NCBI GenBank assembly: GCA_017513085.1
Contig: JAFWDK010000015.1
Span: 124,001 to 188,000 of the forward strand
DNA from: Clostridiales bacterium
GTDB lineage: Bacteria; Bacillota; Clostridia; Saccharofermentanales; Saccharofermentanaceae
Reading direction: 5' to 3'
Length of the DNA: 64,000 nt
Of this stretch, positions 25,335 through 34,813 are shown piece after piece (the stretch's first letter is position 1; each line of letters begins with the position of its first letter). The translations under genes were made by a program, and so were the position numbers. Below the pieces are notes generated by a model. That model was not told the origin of the DNA and did not search any database. It worked only from the letters and a program-made list of their open reading frames with translations.

Positions 25335-26027
25335 TCAGATCAACTCAGAAAGAGAATGAATCTTTCTGTATGGCGTATCTACATCGGATGCCGGATTTGC
25401 AGCAATCAGTATAGGTGTAATACCGATCTCAGCCGCCCCATCCAAATTACAAGGGCTGTCATCAATAAAAACCGTTTCTTTTGCATCGTGTCCACATTTC
25501 TGCAGTGCATCCAGATACATCCGCCTATCAGGTTTAAACACCCCCAAAGAGAAGCTATATGTGGCAAAGGAAAAGAATTGCAAAACATCCAAAGCACGCA
25601 GCTGGTTCTCAATACTCGGCCATGTGTCTGAGATAATTCCAAGACGATGTGTTTTGCTGAGCGTTTGAATAACCTCATTCGCATCCGGATAAATGATGTA
25701 GTTATCCATATTGTATGTCCGATCTCTGGCTATTGTAGTGAGCTCATTATCAGTCAGTTCCAGTTCCAGGCTTTCAGATACAATGCGGTAGTACTGATAA
25801 AACTGTTCGGCTTCCTCCTCTTGCGTACGGATCAAATGATCCCTATCCAGAAAACCCGCTCCTGCTTCTCTTGCTTTTCTGATCTTTGTCTCTGAACATT
25901 GCTTCAGACGTTCTCCGGCTAGTTCATAAAACCGGTTCGTAAACATCCAATCTCCGGAAGCCGGATAATCTATCGTATATCCGACGTCAAAAAATATAAC
26001 ATGTTTATCTGAGAGAAAATCGTTCAT
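25335..26027 (-). CDS. HAD family hydrolase
   Basis: This 230-residue HAD-superfamily (subfamily IA) protein has motif I FFDVGYT, motif II GIISDTWPS, motif III lysine in GVFKPDRRMY and motif IV TVFIDDSPCNL. In motif I the usual second Asp (DxD) is Gly, as in the dehalogenase-like branch, so phosphatase activity is not assured. AAGGAGG precedes the ATG. The cupin gene lies just upstream in the same direction, 27 bp away, and may share its transcript. Confidence 0.9.
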   Translation of the reverse strand: MNDFLSDKHVIFFDVGYTIDYPASGDWMFTNRFYELAGERLKQCSETKIRKAREAGAGFLDRDHLIRTQEEEAEQFYQYYRIVSESLELELTDNELTTIARDRTYNMDNYIIYPDANEVIQTLSKTHRLGIISDTWPSIENQLRALDVLQFFSFATYSFSLGVFKPDRRMYLDALQKCGHDAKETVFIDDSPCNLDGAAEIGITPILIAANPASDVDTPYRKIHSLSELI

Positions 26028-26054
26028 AACTGTAGACCTCCTTCATAGTCCAAT

Positions 26055-26390
26055 CTATACGACTCTTTTCCCTCCAAATGCATGAATGGAACGTGTCCCG
26101 GCCTTTACTCGTCCGCCTTGAAGACTTCCTTTAGGAATAAACAATTCATCACCTGCATGAAGAATATGCTCTTCCCCGTTTATCGTGACGATATACTCTC
26201 CTTCAACACAAATCATATACTCATCGTAATCATGCATATGCTCTTTAGATATCCGATCTGCTTTATAGATCCAGAATGCCATCTGACTTCCATCATTAGC
26301 AGTATAGTAATACCCTTCAATATCAGGAGTATTTTGCTGCGAAGCAGGTATCCTATTTTTCTCTCTAAACATAAACTCCGGGAAACTCAT
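26055..26390 (-). CDS. Cupin domain protein
   Basis: This 111-residue single-domain cupin has motif 1 EHMHDYDEYMICVEGEY, with metal-binding His/Glu residues, and motif 2 HAGDELFIPKGSLQGGRV. Its N-terminus includes a stretch, MAFWIYKADRIS, typical of small ectoine-synthase or sugar-binding cupins. It could be a metal-dependent isomerase or a sensor, and the substrate cannot be stated. It lies between the HepT gene and a HAD hydrolase gene in one leftward gene run. Confidence 0.87.
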   Translation of the reverse strand: MSFPEFMFREKNRIPASQQNTPDIEGYYYTANDGSQMAFWIYKADRISKEHMHDYDEYMICVEGEYIVTINGEEHILHAGDELFIPKGSLQGGRVKAGTRSIHAFGGKRVV

Positions 26391-26415
26391 ATTTCTATCT
26401 TCCTTCGATCTCTAT

Positions 26416-26745
26416 TTACTCGTTAATCTGTTCTAACAGAACAGGAATATCATCTATCAGAGTATCAAATAATACTCTCAAATCTACACTTCCATAATCA
26501 TGGACGATTCTATTTCTTAACCCAAATATTGCCTGCCACGGAACATTATCTTTCCGCCTTCTATAATCTTCTGAAAGTTTCTTCGCATTCTCGGATATCT
26601 GTATCATCCGGAAAAGCATCGAATCTTGAAGTACTTCGTTTTCTTTAAGACTCTGGATATCAACCTTCTCCATATGCTTCACGATGAACAGAAGATCTGC
26701 TTTTATTTTTACAATATAGTACTGATCATTCTTCTCGTTGTGCAT
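26416..26745 (-). CDS. hepT: HepT-like HEPN toxin (DUF86)
   Basis: This 109-residue HEPN-domain protein is a predicted RNase toxin. It carries the active-site motif RNRIVHDY, an exact RX4HXY in which the histidine and arginine are catalytic. In characterised HepT proteins the tyrosine is AMP-modified by the MntA antitoxin. An in-frame ATG at 26760 is less likely because its Shine-Dalgarno is too close. It overlaps the upstream mntA gene by 20 bases, the usual tight toxin-antitoxin arrangement. All catalytic residues are intact, so the pair may be functional. Confidence 0.9.
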   Translation of the reverse strand: MHNEKNDQYYIVKIKADLLFIVKHMEKVDIQSLKENEVLQDSMLFRMIQISENAKKLSEDYRRRKDNVPWQAIFGLRNRIVHDYGSVDLRVLFDTLIDDIPVLLEQINE

Positions 26746-27211
26746 AGATTCGAATACCATCCTTCAGTATTTCATCTGTTAATTCAAGATTGTTTTTCAG
26801 CTGGTCTAAATCCAGGACATCCACACGTTTATGCAAAGTCTCTCTGAGTTTTTCGACCATTTCGAAAAACTTCAGACCCTTAACATCAGACGATATCAAA
26901 AGATCTACATCACTGGATTCACCTGCATTTCCCTTGGCATAGGATCCGAATAAAATACAATAATGCACTGGATATTCATCAAATACCTGCTTGCATTTTT
27001 GTGTAATAGAATCTATCGATAAGATTCCATGATCTTCATCCAGACGGTTGAGTTCTTTCAGTTTGTCCAGAATGTATTTATACTTGAGGGTGCCCGCTTT
27101 ACTTTCATCGTTCTCATAAGACTTAAAAGAGCGTATCGAAATACCGATCAGTTCGGCTGCCTGCTGCTGAGTTAGATTCTGCTCTTTTCTTATTTCTTTA
27201 ATAGCGCTCAT
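26726..27211 (-). CDS. mntA: MntA-like nucleotidyltransferase antitoxin with HTH domain
   Basis: A 161-residue two-domain protein. Residues 1-60 are an XRE-type helix-turn-helix (EIRKEQNLTQQQAAELIGIS, then IRSFKSYEND). Residues 75-160 are a minimal nucleotidyltransferase with GSYAKG...SSDVD, an exact GS-x10-DxD catalytic motif. In known MntA-HepT systems this enzyme AMPylates the toxin tyrosine to neutralise it. The fused DNA-binding domain suggests it also represses its own operon through the inverted repeats at 27234-27285. GGAGGTG precedes the ATG. Confidence 0.92.
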   Translation of the reverse strand: MSAIKEIRKEQNLTQQQAAELIGISIRSFKSYENDESKAGTLKYKYILDKLKELNRLDEDHGILSIDSITQKCKQVFDEYPVHYCILFGSYAKGNAGESSDVDLLISSDVKGLKFFEMVEKLRETLHKRVDVLDLDQLKNNLELTDEILKDGIRIYAQREE

Positions 27212-27233
27212 ATTGCACCTCCGCTAACTATAT

Positions 27234-27285
27234 AGTGCAACATTTGCACTTTCCTGTCAACTATAAGTGCATTCTTTGCACTTAT
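27234..27285. promoter_or_regulatory. mntA-hepT promoter with two HTH operators
   Basis: Two inverted repeats with the same half-site and the same 5-bp spacer flank a consensus -35. The repeats are AGTGCA-N5-TGCACT (27234-27250) and ATAAGTGCA-N5-TGCACTTAT (27263-27285). On the minus strand TTGACA (27255-27260) lies between them, so the first repeat sits between -35 and -10 of the mntA promoter. A further TGCACT half-site lies at 27297-27302. This is the layout expected for autorepression by the HTH domain of MntA. Confidence 0.75.
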
Positions 27286-27309
27286 GTAGAGGTGTTTGCA
27301 CTAACGAGG

Positions 27310-27351
27310 AAAAAAGAAAATCCTGAGTACTCATCTCTGAGTATCCAGGAT
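27310..27351 (-). terminator. Intrinsic terminator after tRNA-Ser
   Basis: Read on the minus strand, ATCCTG and TGAGTA-type arms form an imperfect 14-bp hairpin with a 4-base loop, followed by TTTTCTTTTTT. It lies 8 bases after the tRNA 3' CCA, so it ends the tRNA transcript and insulates the mntA promoter. Confidence 0.75.
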
Positions 27352-27358
27352 CTTATAC

Positions 27359-27446
27359 TGGCGGAGCCGGTGGGATTCGAACCCACGTGCCTTTTGGGCA
27401 AACGGTTTTCAAGACCGCCTCGTTATGACCGCTTCGATACAGCTCC
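27359..27446 (-). tRNA. tRNA-Ser(UGA)
   Basis: An 88-base cloverleaf with a 7-bp acceptor stem (GGAGCTG with CGGCTCC, one G-U pair), discriminator G and encoded CCA. The anticodon loop is CTTGAAA with anticodon TGA, the T arm is GTGGGTTCGAATCCCAC, and the variable arm is long, as required for serine tRNAs. It reads UCA codons. It has its own consensus promoter at 27465-27493 and a terminator directly downstream. Confidence 0.97.
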
Positions 27447-27464
27447 ATCACTTGTAACTTGCTA

Positions 27465-27493
27465 ATTTTACTAACTTTCACGTTTCTTGTCAA
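27465..27493 (-). promoter_or_regulatory. Sigma-A promoter of tRNA-Ser
   Basis: On the minus strand TTGACA is followed after 17 bases by TAAAAT, close to the housekeeping consensus, and the tRNA begins 19 bases after the -10 element. This is the strongest sigma-A promoter match noticed in the window. Confidence 0.85.
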
Positions 27494-27514
27494 TAAATCT
27501 ACATTTCATCCAAA

Positions 27515-27551
27515 AACACCTGAAAACTACAAATAGTAGTTTTCAGGTGTT
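27515..27551 (-). terminator. Intrinsic terminator of the parAB operon
   Basis: A perfect 16-bp stem (AACACCTGAAAACTAC with its complement) and a 5-base loop lie 31 bases after the parB stop. On the minus strand the hairpin runs directly into TTTTT. Confidence 0.88.
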
Positions 27552-27581
27552 CCTATTTCACTCATATATTTGCTTAACTTC

Positions 27582-28454
27582 TCAACTTCCCATCATTTCA
27601 AGTAGACGATCAAGATCATCATAAGAATAGTATTCGATTACAATCGAGCCTTTTCCCTTCTCCTCATCTTTGACTTTAAGCTTAACCTTGGTCCCGTAAA
27701 AAGAAGTAAGCTTATGTTCCACATCTTTTGTACTGAGGGCTACAGCAGAGTTTGAAGATACAGGTTTCTTTTTGACTGTAGGTTTAGGATCCAAGAGTTT
27801 TTTAACGTATTCTTCCGTTTGGCGGACACTTAACTCTTTTATAATCACTACATCTGCTGCTTTTTTCTGTTCTTCCTTGTCAGTAATCGCCAACAAAGCT
27901 CTTGCATGACCGGCAGATAAATCACCATTTCGAATGAAGTCCTGAAGTGATTCATCGATGTTCATCAATCTAAGTGTATTCGCAATCGCAGGACGACTTT
28001 TTCCTAGTTTTTTTGCAAGTTTTTCTTGTGTGAGTCCATGCTCTTTCATAAGATTATCCATTGCAAAAGCTTCTTCAAGAGGATTGAGATCCTGTCTTTG
28101 AATATTCTCGATCAACGCCTGTTCCATAGTCTGCTGATCAGTCAGATCCCTTACAATAGCAGGTATTACTTTTAAGCCGGCAAGCCTGGAAGCTCTCCAA
28201 CGTCTCTCACCTGCAACGATTCGGTATCCAGTACCTCTCTTGGCAACAATAATCGGCTGAATTACCCCATTTTCTTTAATTGAATCAGCAAGCTCTGCTA
28301 ATGCAGTATCATCAAATCTCTTACGAGGCTGATCACTATTAGGAGATATATCGTTAATCTTTAATTCAACAACAGAATCTTTATTTGTTTCCGGAATTCC
28401 ATCAACCGATAATAATGCGCCTAACCCTTTACCTAATCCCTTATTTGCAGCCAT
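27582..28454 (-). CDS. parB: Chromosome partitioning protein ParB (Spo0J)
   Basis: This 290-residue ParB has the N-terminal nuclease/CTPase-like domain with GERRWRAS (the CTP-binding GERRxR box). A central helix-turn-helix (LTQEKLAKKLGKSRPAIANTLRL) recognises parS, and a C-terminal dimerisation segment follows. With ParA and the three parS sites just beyond parA it forms the origin-segregation system, where ParB spreads from parS and loads SMC. It is cotranscribed with parA (23-bp gap) and followed by a strong terminator. Length and motifs are normal for Firmicutes Spo0J. Confidence 0.97.
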   Translation of the reverse strand: MAANKGLGKGLGALLSVDGIPETNKDSVVELKINDISPNSDQPRKRFDDTALAELADSIKENGVIQPIIVAKRGTGYRIVAGERRWRASRLAGLKVIPAIVRDLTDQQTMEQALIENIQRQDLNPLEEAFAMDNLMKEHGLTQEKLAKKLGKSRPAIANTLRLMNIDESLQDFIRNGDLSAGHARALLAITDKEEQKKAADVVIIKELSVRQTEEYVKKLLDPKPTVKKKPVSSNSAVALSTKDVEHKLTSFYGTKVKLKVKDEEKGKGSIVIEYYSYDDLDRLLEMMGS

Positions 28455-28477
28455 ATTCTCACCTCATATATTGATGC

Positions 28478-29248
28478 TTATCTATCTTTTGTTCTCTTAA
28501 TTACTTCCTGAGCTAATTCCTGATATGCAATTGCTCCTTTTGACTTTGGATCGTAATCTCCGATTGTTTTTCCATGACTTGGCGCTTCAGCAAGACGTAC
28601 ATTTCTAGGAATGTGCGTTTTAAATACCTTGTCACCGAAATACTTCTCTACTTCTTCCACAACTTGCTTTGTGAGTTGCGTTCTGCTATCAAACATGGTT
28701 ATAACTACACCAAGTATTCCAACTACAGGATTGAGTTTCTTTTTAATCATATTAATAGTATCAATCAACTGTGTCAGGCCTTCCAAAGCATAATATTCGC
28801 CCTGAATCGGTACAATTACACCTTCACATGCAGATAATGCGTTAATTGTAAGCAATCCTAAAGACGGCGGGCAATCGATAATAATATAATCGTATTCATC
28901 TATGACTGGCTCAATTGCTCTTTTCAAGATCGTCTCACGACTAATTGCAGACACTAATTCAACTTCTGCTCCGGCCAGATTGATATTTGTCGGGCACATA
29001 TCCACGTTTTTCACGTTTGTGTGCTGAATAACATTCTCAATGTCTTCTTCGTTTACAAGAAGATCATATACTGTGTTTTCAAGTTCCATCTTATCAAAAC
29101 CATATCCACTGGTCGCATTTCCTTGTGGATCAAGGTCAAAAATCAGCACTTTTTTGCGTTTGGCGGCCAAAAAAGAGCCTAAATTGACAGCTGTGGTCGT
29201 TTTTCCAACTCCGCCTTTTTGATTTACAATTGAAATTACGTATCCCAT
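28478..29248 (-). CDS. parA: Chromosome partitioning ATPase ParA (Soj)
   Basis: This 256-residue ParA/MinD-superfamily ATPase has the deviant Walker A KGGVGKTT at residues 11-18, then FDLDPQGNATSG (switch I) and IIIDCPPSLGLLT (Walker B region). It has no N-terminal DNA-binding extension, so it is the short Soj type. ATP-bound ParA dimers on the nucleoid move ParB-parS complexes, and in Bacillus Soj also modulates DnaA. The gene is downstream of three parS sites and starts the parAB operon. Confidence 0.97.
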   Translation of the reverse strand: MGYVISIVNQKGGVGKTTTAVNLGSFLAAKRKKVLIFDLDPQGNATSGYGFDKMELENTVYDLLVNEEDIENVIQHTNVKNVDMCPTNINLAGAEVELVSAISRETILKRAIEPVIDEYDYIIIDCPPSLGLLTINALSACEGVIVPIQGEYYALEGLTQLIDTINMIKKKLNPVVGILGVVITMFDSRTQLTKQVVEEVEKYFGDKVFKTHIPRNVRLAEAPSHGKTIGDYDPKSKGAIAYQELAQEVIKRTKDR

Positions 29249-29357
29249 ATGTGCTCCTTTTACTATTCTTTCTTATTCTATATTATCAGATTTTGTGTTT
29301 TTATATATGTCATTTACTTTACATATATTCTATTTAGAAACAAATTTGTCTGGTGTA

Positions 29358-29373
29358 TGTTTCACGTGAAACA
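29358..29373. promoter_or_regulatory. parS site 1
   Basis: TGTTTCACGTGAAACA, a perfect 16-bp palindrome identical to the common Firmicutes parS form. It lies 110 bases upstream of parA. Confidence 0.95.
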
Positions 29374-29407
29374 GTATTTCAGATAATTCTGCATTTTTTA
29401 GCATCTT

Positions 29408-29423
29408 TGTTTCACGTGAAACA
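29408..29423. promoter_or_regulatory. parS site 2
   Basis: A second exact TGTTTCACGTGAAACA, 50 bases from site 1 centre to centre, about five helical turns, so both sites face the same side of the DNA. Confidence 0.95.
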
Positions 29424-29444
29424 GTAATCTATAACAGAATTTAA

Positions 29445-29480
29445 AAATGGATAATGTTTCACGTGAAACATTATCCATTT
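29445..29480. terminator. gyrB terminator palindrome containing parS site 3
   Basis: A perfect 36-bp palindrome whose centre is a third TGTTTCACGTGAAACA (29455-29470), extended on both sides by ATGGATAA/TTATCCAT arms. It lies 35 bases after the gyrB stop and is flanked by A- and T-rich bases, so its transcript would form an 18-bp perfect hairpin that could terminate gyrB mRNA. Site 3 is 47 bases centre to centre from site 2. The segment therefore appears to serve both as a ParB site and as a transcription terminator. Confidence 0.85.
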
Positions 29481-29514
29481 CATTTAATCTAATATTATTA
29501 AAACGTGATTCTAT

Positions 29515-31614
<2,100 letters not shown>

Positions 31615-31682
31615 TTACATTCCTTCCTTATTTCCGCCATATATCCGGGCATAAACTCTGAAATGGCGAAAAGCACTGATTT

Positions 31683-31943
31683 TTAAGGATCTGTAACAAT
31701 GTTACTCGTCCTTATTCGTTTATTTAGAGTCGAAACCGAAAGGGGAGAGACGTACACACGGTCGCCTGTAATGACAATAGATCTGGGTATCTCTTCCGAA
31801 ACATATTCCAGAATATTATCCTCTTCAGAAATCTTCAGAAAAGAATTCATATCAGAAGATGAAGCCGGAACAGTTTCAAGATTGATCAAGCCAACGATGG
31901 ACTTTGACAGGATCGTATATTCTCCGCCAATGTGAACGTACAT
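31683..31943 (-). CDS. remB: RemB-like (DUF370/YaaB) regulatory protein
   Basis: This 86-residue protein of the DUF370 family starts MYVHIGGEYTILSKSIVGLINLE. Relatives in Bacillus (RemA/RemB, the latter also called YaaB) are DNA-binding regulators of matrix and osmotic genes, and YaaB is encoded between recF and gyrB, exactly as here. Synteny plus the N-terminal signature make the assignment firm, though the role in this organism is inferred. GAGG is 7 bases before the ATG. Confidence 0.88.
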   Translation of the reverse strand: MYVHIGGEYTILSKSIVGLINLETVPASSSDMNSFLKISEEDNILEYVSEEIPRSIVITGDRVYVSPLSVSTLNKRIRTSNIVTDP

Positions 31944-32032
31944 GCAAAAGCCTCACAAATCTTACTTATCCTTCAATTTTGACCTTTAATATTATACCAT
32001 AAAAGGGAAAATATAGTAATATTTTCTAACTT

Positions 32033-33229
32033 TTACACCCTTGTCACAGCACCCTTAACTACCTCAAAAAAGGCTATTTTCGAGTTCTCTTGCATGGAGT
32101 CGACAAGTTCTTGTTCAATAAAGGATTTATCGGTGCACGTTATAAAAATCTGAGCATCACCAATCTCCGACAAAAGACATCTCCTTCTTTGGGCGTCTAA
32201 TTCCCCAAAAACGTCGTCGAGCAGAAGAACAGGGGAATCTTTCGTTTCTTCACGTACAACGTCTAATTCGGCCAATTTCATGGATAATGCGGCCGATCTC
32301 TGCTGTCCCTGGGAGGCAAACATGCGAAGACCATCTCCATCCAGAGACATTAAAAGGTCATCTCTCTGAGGTCCGAAATTCGTTATACCATGCTGAAAAT
32401 CATCTTCAACAGAATCATTCCATTTCTGATATAAGTATTCCACAACTTTTTCTTCATTGAAATTTTCAAGCATATCAACAGGAACACATGTCTTATATTT
32501 TACAAAAAGAGTTTCACTGGAATGGGAAATGCTTTCATGGTGTTTTCTGGCAAAAGCATCTATCCTGAGAGAGAATATATACCTATCCCGGATGATCCTG
32601 GCAGCTGCCCGTGCCATCGGTTCACTCCAGATCGATAATTCTTCTTTTAAAGCACTGTCCATCACTTTGCTGTTTTTTATCCTGGCATTCTTGATGATCC
32701 GGTTACGGTTCATAAGAAGTCGGGCAAAAGTGGTAAGCTCATGAAAGTACATCGGCTTGACCTGAGAAAGAAGAACATTCAGATACTTCCGACGTACAGA
32801 AGGTCCTTCTTTTATGAGCATCAAGTCTTCCGGAGCAAATATAACAGCGTTAAAAATACCGAAATATTCGGACATTTTCTCATATGGCACATCATCATGG
32901 AAAACTGTCTTTTTAGCTTTTTTAGAAGGGGAGAGATCCCCGTTTTTATTCGTTCCGTCAGTATATATGACAGAAACAGATTCGTCATATGCATTATAAG
33001 AAGAAGTCAGTTTAAGTTTTACTTTATAGTCGTGTTCACCATGAGTGATCAGTTCCTGATCTTTACTTGTACGATGAGAATGAGTAGAAGTACATAAATA
33101 TATAGCTTCTATAATATTCGTTTTACCTTGGGCATTTGCTCCGAAAAAAACATTAACAGAAGGCTCAACCTCAAGGTCAAGCCTTCTGTAATTTCTGAAG
33201 TTTTCTAATTCAATGGAGCGTATATACAT
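32033..33229 (-). CDS. recF: DNA replication/repair protein RecF
   Basis: This 398-residue SMC-like ATPase loads RecA at gaps. Walker A is GANAQGKT (residues 30-37), the signature region includes FASQGQQRSAALSMKLAEL, and Walker B is PVLLLDDVFGELD. It is somewhat longer than the usual about 360-370 residues, with the extra residues in the middle. It sits in the canonical order dnaN-recF-remB-gyrB, but the small S4-domain gene yaaA normally found between dnaN and recF is absent (38-bp gap). Confidence 0.97.
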   Translation of the reverse strand: MYIRSIELENFRNYRRLDLEVEPSVNVFFGANAQGKTNIIEAIYLCTSTHSHRTSKDQELITHGEHDYKVKLKLTSSYNAYDESVSVIYTDGTNKNGDLSPSKKAKKTVFHDDVPYEKMSEYFGIFNAVIFAPEDLMLIKEGPSVRRKYLNVLLSQVKPMYFHELTTFARLLMNRNRIIKNARIKNSKVMDSALKEELSIWSEPMARAAARIIRDRYIFSLRIDAFARKHHESISHSSETLFVKYKTCVPVDMLENFNEEKVVEYLYQKWNDSVEDDFQHGITNFGPQRDDLLMSLDGDGLRMFASQGQQRSAALSMKLAELDVVREETKDSPVLLLDDVFGELDAQRRRCLLSEIGDAQIFITCTDKSFIEQELVDSMQENSKIAFFEVVKGAVTRV

Positions 33230-33267
33230 ACCTTCCGCCCTTCAAAAGAGTAATTCTTCGTGAAAGA

Positions 33268-34371
33268 TTACTTACGAAGCGGCAGGATCAGATAGATAAA
33301 TTCATTTCCTTCTACAGGAACGATCAAAGAAGGTCCATTGGCACCGGAAAGTGTAAATTTAACCGACTCATCATCAATAGAACGAAGTGCATCCATAATG
33401 TACTTGTGATTGAAATCCACATTGATCAGTTCACCTGTGATCTGACACTTAACTTCTTCACGAAGATTACCAAGTTCTGTGCTGGAACGGATCACCAGTG
33501 TCTCTTCGTCTGTCATAGAAAGATTTACAGGACAACGACGGTCTTCCTTCTGAATAATAAGAGAAGCACGCTCTACAGCATTCAGAACTTCATCTTTGTT
33601 TACGATCATCGTTGTCGAGGAGTTACTAGGAATGATTGACTGATAAGCCATAAACTCACTATTGATCAGACGGGAAACAATACGGAATTTGCCAGTATCG
33701 AAAAGAATGTGGTTAGTAGAAGCATAAATAACTACTTCTGCATCCTTTCCAGTCAAAATACGTGCTGCTTCATGGAGAGCCTTACCTGGAATAAGGAACT
33801 TCATTGTCGGAATATCGTCTCCGATCTCTTTCTTACGGAGAGCCATACGATAGCCGTCGATTGATACAAGATTGATATTCTTTCCGTCAGATTCGAAAAG
33901 AGAACCATTCAGACCCGGACGTCCTTCATCCGTAGAAATAGCAAAAATAGTCTGATTGATCATATTTCTCAGGATCTCCTGGTTCAGGATGATCTTATTC
34001 TCATCACTTACTACCGGAATCGTCGGGAATCCTTCTGCAGAAATACCATTAATGGAAAATTTCGAATTACCACTCTCGATATCTATCATCATTCTCTCGT
34101 TAGAAGAGATTGAAACTTCTTCATCCGGAAGTTTTCTGACGATTTCACCGAAAATACGGGAAGGGATTACAATTGAGCCCTCTTCCATCACGTCAGCGTC
34201 AACTAATGCTTCAATACCTGTTTCCAAATCATATCCGGTCAGCTTTAATCCCTTGCTGTCCGCTTCAATTAAAATACCATCTAATATAGGTAAAGTAGAA
34301 CGAGTTGAAACTGCTTTCTGTACGATCGAGATCGCCTCTACAAGATTGTCTCTGGAACTTACAAGTTTCAT
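33268..34371 (-). CDS. dnaN: DNA polymerase III sliding clamp (beta subunit)
   Basis: This 367-residue beta clamp consists of three clamp domains, opening MKLVSSRDNLVEAISIVQKAVS and ending with the conserved VEGNEFIYLILPLRK tail that forms part of the partner-binding pocket. It encircles DNA and tethers the replicative polymerase. GGAGGAAAG lies before the ATG, and a TATAAT-like -10 is present in the 442-bp gap upstream, so dnaN probably has its own promoter besides read-through from dnaA. Confidence 0.98.
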   Translation of the reverse strand: MKLVSSRDNLVEAISIVQKAVSTRSTLPILDGILIEADSKGLKLTGYDLETGIEALVDADVMEEGSIVIPSRIFGEIVRKLPDEEVSISSNERMMIDIESGNSKFSINGISAEGFPTIPVVSDENKIILNQEILRNMINQTIFAISTDEGRPGLNGSLFESDGKNINLVSIDGYRMALRKKEIGDDIPTMKFLIPGKALHEAARILTGKDAEVVIYASTNHILFDTGKFRIVSRLINSEFMAYQSIIPSNSSTTMIVNKDEVLNAVERASLIIQKEDRRCPVNLSMTDEETLVIRSSTELGNLREEVKCQITGELINVDFNHKYIMDALRSIDDESVKFTLSGANGPSLIVPVEGNEFIYLILPLRK

Positions 34372-34813
34372 CGTTTTCTTTCCTCCATAACTTCTAAATA
34401 AATTATCTCTATATATTATACAGGAAAATTACAAAAATGCTACAAATAATGAGGCATATAAGTGATAAAAATCCAAAGAATCTCTTGTATTTCAAGGCTT
34501 GAGAGTTTTCCACACTTTTCCACATTTAAAAAAATATGAAGAGATGACGGAAAGATGAAAAAACGCATAAAAACAAATAAAAACAACAAGAATATAAGGA
34601 ATTATTCATCTATATTATTATGTCGTGTGGAAAAGTGGTAAAAGTACTTATAAGGCTTACATTTCAAGCTTTTTTGTGTGTAAAAAGAGTTTAAAAACGG
34701 TGAAAAAGAAGAAGTGCTTTTGCACATGATAAACACAACAAAGTTATGCACATTTTATTAACTGGAAATCCTCTTGAAGTTTTCCACAATTCAACTAAAA
34801 AAAGTGGAAAACT
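34372..34813. other. Replication origin region oriC with DnaA-box cluster
   Basis: This 442-bp AT-rich gap between dnaN and dnaA is the longest gene-free stretch in the window. DnaA boxes seen by eye are two tandem TTTTCCACA (34506-34514, 34516-34524), TTTTCCACA reversed at 34626-34634, TTATGCACA at 34744-34752, TTTTCCACA at 34780-34788 and TTTTCCACT reversed at 34803-34811. Directly beyond the 34626 box, on its strand, comes an ATAATAATATAGATGAATAA stretch that could be the unwinding element with DnaA-trio-like triplets. One copy of the dispersed word AGTGCTTTT lies at 34713-34721. Initiation activity is inferred from Firmicutes synteny. Confidence 0.85.

Noticed and set aside
27212..27310. 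Repeats upstream of mntA as a CRISPR-like array
   Set aside because: Only two inverted repeats plus a half-site, palindromic and tied to the promoter; no regularly spaced direct repeats or cas genes anywhere in the window.
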